From: Pelobates cultripes | Taxonomy: Eukaryota; Chordata; Amphibia; Anura; Pelobatidae | Assembly: GCA_933207985.1 (NCBI GenBank) | Contig: OW240915.1 | Coordinates: forward strand, 264,093,918 to 264,157,917 | DNA length: 64,000 bases | Direction: 5' to 3' | In this document: positions 57,641 through 64,000 of the stretch, piece by piece | Layout: the number at the start of each line of letters is the position of its first letter | Numbering within the stretch: the stretch's first letter is position 1 | Position numbers and translations under genes: made by a program | The notes under the pieces: model-generated | What the model saw: only the letters and a program-made list of their open reading frames with translations | Databases searched by the model: none | Told to the model about the DNA's origin: nothing

Positions 57641-59150
57641 TAAGAAATAATAGCACTGCAAGGACTTTTTGAAAAGTAGAAAAAATAAAACTTAGCTTTT
57701 ATTCAGGCTGTTGCCAGTAAAAAGATCAACATTTCAGTTCCAGTATGCACTTTCCTCAGGATAACAAGACAATAGTGCATGTAGTGTTTAAATAACTAAA
57801 CAGTGATAGACAAATACACATCATGTGGGTATTCACCACCCTTGACCCCAGTGATTATGCCCGCAGCTGTCCAAGAAACACGGGTTAACTTGACCCGGTA
57901 TAGCATAAATTGAGTTTGTGTGAAGCCAGCACTGAGTCCTGCATTCCAGCTGGTTACTACGAAAACCACTGGAACGCAACTCACGAGCTCAGTGAGACTG
58001 TTTGAACCCAGCCACTATCAGCAAATTTCGGGTTCATATAGTAATGAAGGACACTGATCAGGCAGAAATCTTTGAGGGGAATGGATAGGAACTCCCATCC
58101 CTGAAAGGCAGCACAGTACTCACCTGCATTTAAGAAACTAGATCAATATAATGACCCACATAAGCCAAACCACAGGGGCATTGTAGTTTGTAGACCACGT
58201 AATCTGTAGTACATGTGCGCCTGTGTCTTATGGTATACTTCTTGCCTGTACGGGGATGAGAGAATGTTTTGCCTGGAGTCATGTGGCTGCAAGTGATGCA
58301 TCCCAGGCATCTATGGCAACCCACATTCTGAAATGCTTTAGTAGCACCATAGCAATGTATGGAATCTGTTTTGACTAAGAGATCTTTAACATTTTTACCC
58401 CTTTGGTAAGACATAATTGGGGGTTCCCAAAACTCCTCTGGGAGAGTGTCATCATTTCTCAAGACCCGACAGTTTTTGGTGATAGATTGTTGAAGACGTT
58501 GAGAACAGGTAGAGTACACAGTAGGAAATACCAATCTGTTGGTATTTTTAGTTTTGTTATGAGGGGTTTCATTGCATTTGTCCAGAGCCCACTGTAGTAT
58601 CTCATTACTGTAGCCCATCTCTTGAAATTTGTTACACAGCTCCTTGATTTGTGTTGTTGCATTGCACGGGTTTGACTTGTTCCTGAGAACCCTAAGAAAT
58701 TTCGAATATGGGAGCGAGGCTTTGAGGTGTCGAGGATGAAAACTATCAGCCTGTAAGAGGGTGTTCCTGTCTGTGGGCTTGGAGTATAAAGTGTAAGCCA
58801 TCCGTTGTGCTTCTTGTAAGGGACTCACATTAATTGTAAGACATACTGGTGTATCTAATGTATTGATATATGTTAGCATATTCGCTGTCGATTCATCTGT
58901 ACCTTTCCACACCATCAAAATGTCGTCAATGTATCGACTGTAAAACAGTATGTTCTCCTTAAAGGGCAGTAATAGGTGTTGTTGATCAAATACATACATG
59001 TACCCATAATCATACATGGGGGCCATAGCTGCTCCCATAGATGTCCCTGCCACTTGTTTGCACATTGTAAATTCAAATCGAAAATAGTTATTGGTGAGTA
59101 CCAATTCCAACAGTTCTAGTATAAATTCCATACAATCCATACAATATATT
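57641..59150 (-). mobile_element. Penelope-like element C
   Basis: The coding region (58130-59140) on the minus strand is followed at its 3' side by a non-coding segment 58129-57641 with TCCTGAGGAAAGTGCATACT and CCTGAATAAAAGCTAAG on the minus strand, typical of a Penelope terminal repeat. The 5' half of the gene is absent, as in 5'-truncated copies. Confidence 0.8.
58130..59140 (-). pseudogene. Penelope-like reverse transcriptase, long open frame
   Basis: The longest open frame of the window, 336 codons. It starts inside the palm domain. Seen in order: VAGTSMGAAMAP, FYSRYIDDILMVWKG (intact YIDD), YTLYSKPTDRNTLLQADSFH, SLPYSKFLRVLRN, a long linker and CHRCLGCITCSHM. After CTTDYVVYKLQCPCGLAYVG, where the GIY-YIG nuclease should continue with KT, the sequence turns to HYIDLVS and stops. 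The nuclease domain is therefore lost. The N-terminal fingers (LPKIHK block) are missing too. This is the least decayed Penelope copy here. Confidence 0.93.
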
Positions 59151-59513
59151 AAGAAAGAAGGATGTGCTTAAAAATGAACGAAAAGACATTATGGATCATA
59201 TAGTTCATTACAAATGTAGATTTATAATAAAATGAATTTAATATAAAGAAAATAAACTGTCTGAAAACATTGTTTTCATTTTGTAATTAAAATTGAGACC
59301 ACTGATGATGAACAAATCTATGTGATGTTAATAGGTGTTTTGAAAATGAACATAAAAGTTGTATATTAGACTACATGATCACAATAGTACTTAAGTACTG
59401 ACCACATTTTAATCCAATGATTTAATTTAGTGTTGCTAGAATATTTACAAACTTACTAGTTTTCCCTGCACATTGTATGTAAATAATACTGCTTTACTAC
59501 TAATTATATATTA
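59151..59513. other. AT-rich sequence
   Basis: The gap between the Penelope gene and the hAT element contains no gene or repeat I recognise. Confidence 0.5.
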
Positions 59514-59693
59514 GTATAGACCAGTGGCGTACATACCAGGGTCGCAGGGGTCGCGGCTGCGACCGGATCCACCAGGGGGCCCGGCCGCCCCTGCGACCCG
59601 GTATGTAGCCACAGGGCCAGCCTCTTCTCCTGGGGGGCCACCTCAGGCCCCCCCCGAGGCTGGCCCTGCTGACCCTGCTGACCCTGCTGACCC

Positions 59694-59883
59694 GGGCTGG
59701 CTGGGTGGCCGGCGCGCGAGGGAGCACTCAGTGCTTCCTCTTCAGCTCCCTCGCGCACCACACTGATGCCAGCGCCGAAGATGACGTCATCTTCAGGCGC
59801 CGGAATCCCTATGCGGCGCGCGAGGGAGCTGAAGAGGAAGCACTGAGTGCTCCCTCGCGCGCCGGCCACCCAGCCAGCCAGCC
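59694..59883. repeat. 190-bp palindrome in the hAT element
   Basis: GGGCTGGCTGGGTGGCCGGC opens the left arm; GCCGGCCACCCAGCCAGCC is its partner with one extra CCAG unit. GAGGGAGCACTCAGTGCTTC and its inverse continue the pairing. The centre is around GATGACGTCATC (59780-59791), itself a perfect CRE-like palindrome TGACGTCA. Confidence 0.9.
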
Positions 59884-59969
59884 CGCCTAGCAGCACCACT
59901 GGACCCCAGGGAATCCCCCCAGCACTCCAAAAGGTAAGGAGGCTGGGGGGATTAAATTTAAAAAAAAAT

Positions 59970-60420
59970 GTGTGTTAGTGAATGTATGTGTGTGTGTGTT
60001 AGTGAATGTATGTGTGTGTGTGTGTGTTAGTGAATGTATGTGTGTGTGTGTGTTAGTGAATGTATGTGTGTGTGTGTGTGTGTGTGTGTTAGTGTATGTG
60101 TGTATGTTAGTGTCTGTGTATGCTAGTGTGTGTGTGTGTTAGTGTATGTGTGTGTGTGTGTTAGTGTGTGTTTTAGTGTGTGTGTGTGTGTCAGTGAGTG
60201 TGTCTGTTATTGGGTGTGTGTCTGCTAGTGAGTGTGTTACTGTGTGTGTCTGTTACTGAATGTGTTTGATATCTGTTAGTGAGTGTGTGTTTGTCAGTGA
60301 AAGTGTATGTTTTGTAAGTGAGTGTGTATGTATGTCTGTCGCTGAGTGTGTCTCTGTCAGTAAATGTGTGTGTCTGTTAGCTAGTGTGTATGCGTCTGTT
60401 CGTGAGAGTGTGTGTGTGTC
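59970..60420 (+). repeat. TG-rich minisatellite in the hAT element
   Basis: GTGTTAGTGAATGTATGTGT units of 30-45 bp, then shorter TG repeats with CTGTTAGTGAGTG phrases. Confidence 0.9.
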
Positions 60421-60519
60421 TTCAGCATTTACCTTTCTCCAGCGTCGGACTCCCTTGGCGCTGGGGATCCCTCCGCCTCTCAGCTCCGAATGCACATGCG
60501 CAGCAAGAGGCACACGCAC

Positions 60520-60796
60520 ATTTAAACCGCCCATAGGAAAGCATTACTCAATGCTTTCCTATGGACGTACAGTGTCTTCTCACTGTGATTTTCACAGTGA
60601 GAATCGTGGAAGCTCCTCTAGCAGCTGTCAATGAGACAGCCACCAGAGGCTGGATTAACCCTCAGTGAAACATAGCCGTTTCTTTGAAACGGCTATGTTT
60701 TCAGCTGCAGGGTTAAAATTAGAGGGACCTGGCACCCAGACCACTTCATTGAGCTGATGTGATCAGGGTGTCTGTAGTGGTCCTTTAAGTGTGTGT
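60520..60796 (-). mobile_element. T2-related MITE fragment nested in the hAT element
   Basis: GCATTACTCAATGCTTTCCT, TCACTGTGATTTTCACAGTG, GAAACATAGCCGTTTC and CTGGCACCCAGACCACTTC follow the order of 47404-47903 in reverse. GTAGTGGTCCTTTAA closes it at 60789, the family's terminus. The other half is missing. Confidence 0.75.
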
Positions 60797-60955
60797 GCAT
60801 GCCGCGGTCGCGGGGTCGCAGCCCTGCAACCCCTGCGACCAGGTGCCCGCCGCCATGTGTTGCGGCCCCGACCCGCACCGAGTAAGCGCGGGGGTGGGGG
60901 GGCCCACGGATCAATTTTCGCACCGGTGCCCCATGTGTACACCACTGGTATAGAC

Positions 60956-62885
60956 ATCTCTATATCATACCATTGCCCCCCAGTATTTCATAATCATTTT
61001 CATTCTTACCTCTCATTTATATGTTTCCCCCCTGTGCCTTCCACCCATCCAAATATCAGCATAATGCAGTGATTAAAATACCAAACCTTTCTGTTCTCTA
61101 TATATCTTTAATTGCTAAATGTCTATCAGCCCTCTCCTGTCTTCTAAACCAACTGTCTTCAGCTTATCCCAGCACAACCATATCATATCACTACCAGTCA
61201 TACTCCATCTCCACCACCATATTTCCTCCCTGGTCACATTTCCTCTTTTCCAGACCCCTCCAAATTTTACCTCCTTATATTAACCCAACATTTCAGATGA
61301 GTGTTCCTCTTTTCCAGGTGTTATAATCACTTTCATGCCAGGACAAATCTATTTAGGTATGGGACCAATTTTCCCAGGATCACTTCATTTTTACCTTGAT
61401 GAAGTAAGGAGAAGGAGATCTCAGGGAGGTTACTGCCTGAGCAAGTTCCCAGATCCATGTTCCTGGATACATTTTTGAGATGGTTCAAATGTCTTTAAAT
61501 AGTGGTCTATTAGTTTGCATACAAGATAAACACAAATAGAACAAAACATAGTGCAGTAAAACAAAACAGTGTAATTACAATAAAAAAACGAAACGAAAAA
61601 ACACAAGCACAGAGCCAACAAACTGGGTTCTCAGTGGGCTCATCTGACAGTCATTAAAAGCTACCCCTTTGCCAATATGAAGTCTTCCATCAGTAGGCAT
61701 CTTCCTTTATATTTATTTAGTGAGAATAGCACATAGAAAAACAAATTTTTGAGATGCCTGAAGAAGAGCTGCTAAATTGAAACCAAGTGCGTTAAGACTT
61801 CTAATGGCACAGATATAAGCTGTACCACACCATAATATTAACTCCTTAAAGATGGAGACAATTCTGAAACAAAAACAAAACCTATAATTTGTGCTATAGA
61901 TTTGTTCCTCTGTAATTTGAGGGTTTCTATTCCCCCATATCTATTATAGAATTTTTCAAAGGACAGAAAGGGCTTTCATTTATCATCCTTGATGTATACC
62001 AAACACAACAGTATTTGCGGATAAAATGTAAAAAATTAGAAAAAAAATTGAAAATACCCACTTTTTTTCACATATTTGCATATAATAATTTTGACATATC
62101 CATTTTCATCCAACATAGGAGCCGACCGGTGGAGAACACAGAGGCTGATCGATGGCAGACACCTCATGTAACAGCCATGCCTGCCACCATTAGTGCAAAT
62201 TATATTTTAATTTTATTATTGTTTTTGCTATAGAATATATGTCTATATACTTTATTCCCTATATATATGGAATAGTCCAGATATTATGTAGATAGTGGTG
62301 CCATATAGACATTTTCTGATTCATGATTGGAACAAAATAGAGGGCAAGTCAAATCCCTGTGTCCAGTCTAATGCCCCACCAACCCCCAGCGAATTTAAAC
62401 GTGCACACATCAAATCTGCAGGATATTCTATGCTGCCCTACTGGCTTTAAAGCCCACTTTATATAGAATGGCATAGTATACCCAAATGGCATTAAGGCAT
62501 TAAGCAAAAATTGATAGCAAAACTGTTAAATGTGTAAATTCAAGTTCTTATGCTGAAGTTCTACAGTGTGCGGTCCAGGAGAGAAAGAGGTTTACATGGA
62601 AATTCAAACTCACTCAAGCTGACACTTTCAGGTTAAAAGGTTTTCTTCATAAGTGCTTTTTAGCAAAAGTGTTTGAAAACAATATATAACTTGACAGGAC
62701 AAGTATATATTATTGCAGGCACAAAAAAAAAAAATATATATATCTACAAGTGTACATAGAAAGGGGGAATACACCCCTCCCCCTAATAACTGCTGACACG
62801 TTTCACAAACAGATGCTTTTTCAACAGCTCGTATAGTACTGCCTTACGTTGCAATACACTTGAGTTGTTCTGGCAGGTTCCTTCA
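60956..62885. other. Unassigned, with faint Penelope-like phrases
   Basis: GCCTGAAGAAGAGCTGCTAA (about 61759) and CACGTTTCACAAACAGATGC (62794-62813) resemble Penelope terminal-repeat wording. The short frames here show no protein family. Otherwise ordinary AT-rich sequence. Confidence 0.4.
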
Positions 62886-63166
62886 CATAGCCATTGTATA
62901 TCGAATGATCTTTAGGTATTTCATAGCTTTGTATATCGAATGATCTTTAGGTATTTCATAGCCATTGTATATCGAATGATCTTTAGGTATTTCATAGCCA
63001 TTGTATATCGAATGATCTTTAGGTATTTCATAGCTTTGTATATCGAATGATCTTTAGGTATAGCATTGTATATCGAATGATCTTTAGGTATTTCATAGCT
63101 TTGTATATCGAATGATCTTTAGGTATAGCATTGTATATCAAATGATCTTTAGGTATTTCATAGCTC
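62886..63166 (+). repeat. Short tandem repeat, 8 copies
   Basis: TGTATATCGAATGATCTTTA with GGTA occurs eight times. The spacer alternates between TTTCATAGCCAT, TTTCATAGCTT and TAGCAT, giving periods of about 36, 35 and 30 bp. Copies are almost identical, so expansion is recent. Confidence 0.95.
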
Positions 63167-64000
63167 ACCTAATTGAAGTATGCCATTATAAATGTGGTCT
63201 GAGGAAATTGGGATGATGTTGACTTGTTGGTCAGTGAAATATATGGGGTGCCAAAACATGAAATATATTATAGATACACTATAATGCCTATAATAACATA
63301 GTTGCTAATGAAATTATGTTAACATTCATGTTACTCATGTGTGGAAATGCAATTGTTGCAATTGCATTTCAGCACTTGGGTAGCATTAATGCGCATAACT
63401 TAAATTGGTTGAATAAGGTTGTGCATAGGTAAGGCCTCACTCTTTTGAAAATGTTTCTTATAGCTCCAATGAGTCTTAAAAATTGAAAATTTCACAGAAG
63501 AGGAAGTTTTATATTCTTCTCTTTCCATTTCAAATTTTATATGAAGTGAATACAATCCATTGATATATTTGTCATTCAAGTCCCTACTTTCCTTTACCTC
63601 CACTGCCTGTCTGTATTTGAGAAAGTGGCTGGACAGAAGAACCCAAAGGGATAGACTGCTCAACTTTCTGTCCTGGTTTAAAGGCTTTTTCATTCTTGAA
63701 TGGTTCAGGAAATTCCTTGCTGCAATGAGCTGTACATTCCATATTGATTACCAGACATAGTTTCTTTCTAATGAATTGCAGCTACTGCCCAGGGGAGTGA
63801 CTCCACCTATATTGGATAGGTCATGATATGCATATCCAGTGCTGCACCAATAGAACCCTACCCTAATGTGATATATGTAAGATACATAACATTGAAGCAT
63901 GTATGTGGGGAAAACAATGTAATGTTAATGTTCTGGAGTGATCCATATTACACACAACCTTCAACTTTACTTATGAAGTGTCCAGAACTCATTAACATAA
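63167..64000. other. Unassigned, one perfect hairpin
   Basis: GAAATGCAATTG (63344-63355) is exactly inverted at 63359-63370 with a 3-base loop. A 97-codon minus-strand frame (63693-63400) has no motif I recognise, and I do not call it. Confidence 0.45.

Larger units (their letters stand above)
59522..60947. mobile_element. Non-autonomous hAT element
   Basis: Ends CAGTGGCGTACA and TGTACACCACTG are inverted with one mismatch. GTATAGAC is directly repeated on both sides (59514-59521, 60948-60955), an 8-bp target duplication diagnostic of hAT insertion. Subterminal CAGGGGTCGCGGCTGCGACC and GTCGCGGGGTCGCAGCCCTG also pair. The interior has a 190-bp palindrome, a TG microsatellite and a piece of the T2-related MITE seen at 47404. 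No transposase is encoded. Confidence 0.92.

Noticed and set aside
62886..63166. CRISPR-like regular repeats
   Set aside because: Spacers are repeats themselves, not unique, and this is a vertebrate genome; plain tandem repeat.
63400..63693. 97-codon minus-strand frame
   Set aside because: Composition is protein-like but no motif or homologue is recognisable; could be chance.

Overview
The window looks like a non-coding stretch of a vertebrate nuclear genome, most likely from a frog. The evidence is its mobile-element content. There are several TTAA-flanked elements starting TTAAAGGG or TTAAAGGA, which resemble the T2 (Kolobok) MITEs described in frogs. Alongside them lie an L1/Tx1-type LINE, CR1/Rex1 and L2-like LINEs, Penelope-like elements, two DIRS elements, two kinds of Tc1 transposon and a hAT element. 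I found no intact host gene, no RNA gene and no bacterial or phage-like gene. Every coding region I can recognise is a decayed transposon gene.

Layout. 1-7800: one T2-like MITE, then AT-rich sequence with few repeats and one good CTCF-like motif near 6770. 7800-19820: a TG-rich/CA-rich low-complexity locus into which larger elements are nested: a minus-strand Tc1 element (8533-11248) that itself carries a solo LTR (9740-10912) and a 0.2-kb insert; a second solo LTR (12224-12684); and a 6.4-kb L1/Tx1 LINE (13121-19485) with a target duplication, itself broken by a CR1-type fragment and a 441-bp fold-back insertion. 20158-23430: TA microsatellites and a plus-strand Penelope-like element. 23576-28010: DIRS element A (minus). 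28838-31875: an LTR-like segment and a Tc1-superfamily element with DD37E-like spacing. 32461-32820: a Penelope fragment. 34342-40560: DIRS element B (minus) and an upstream 96-bp tandem array holding 18 CTCF-like motifs. 41123-43800: an L2-like LINE on plus and the front half of a CR1-type LINE on minus. 45371-47903: palindromic and T2-like MITEs. 49466-50240: 3' end of a CR1-type LINE. 51707-60947: a run of palindrome-bearing non-autonomous elements (two with TA-flanked CCGTAT ends, one hAT), Penelope material and T2 fragments. 62886-63166: a short tandem repeat.

The elements do not act together as a pathway. Nesting gives relative ages: the Tc1 element is older than the LTR inside it, and the L1 is older than the fold-back inside it. 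The most unusual signals are: strong splice-donor sequences placed right after the central palindrome in unrelated MITEs; the CTCF-like tandem array with a five-unit higher-order repeat; the L1-embedded fold-back with a 14-bp target duplication; and a TG-to-CA switch module found in three places, one of them inside a DIRS recombinase gene. All functional calls rest on motif reading by eye; no database or alignment program was used.
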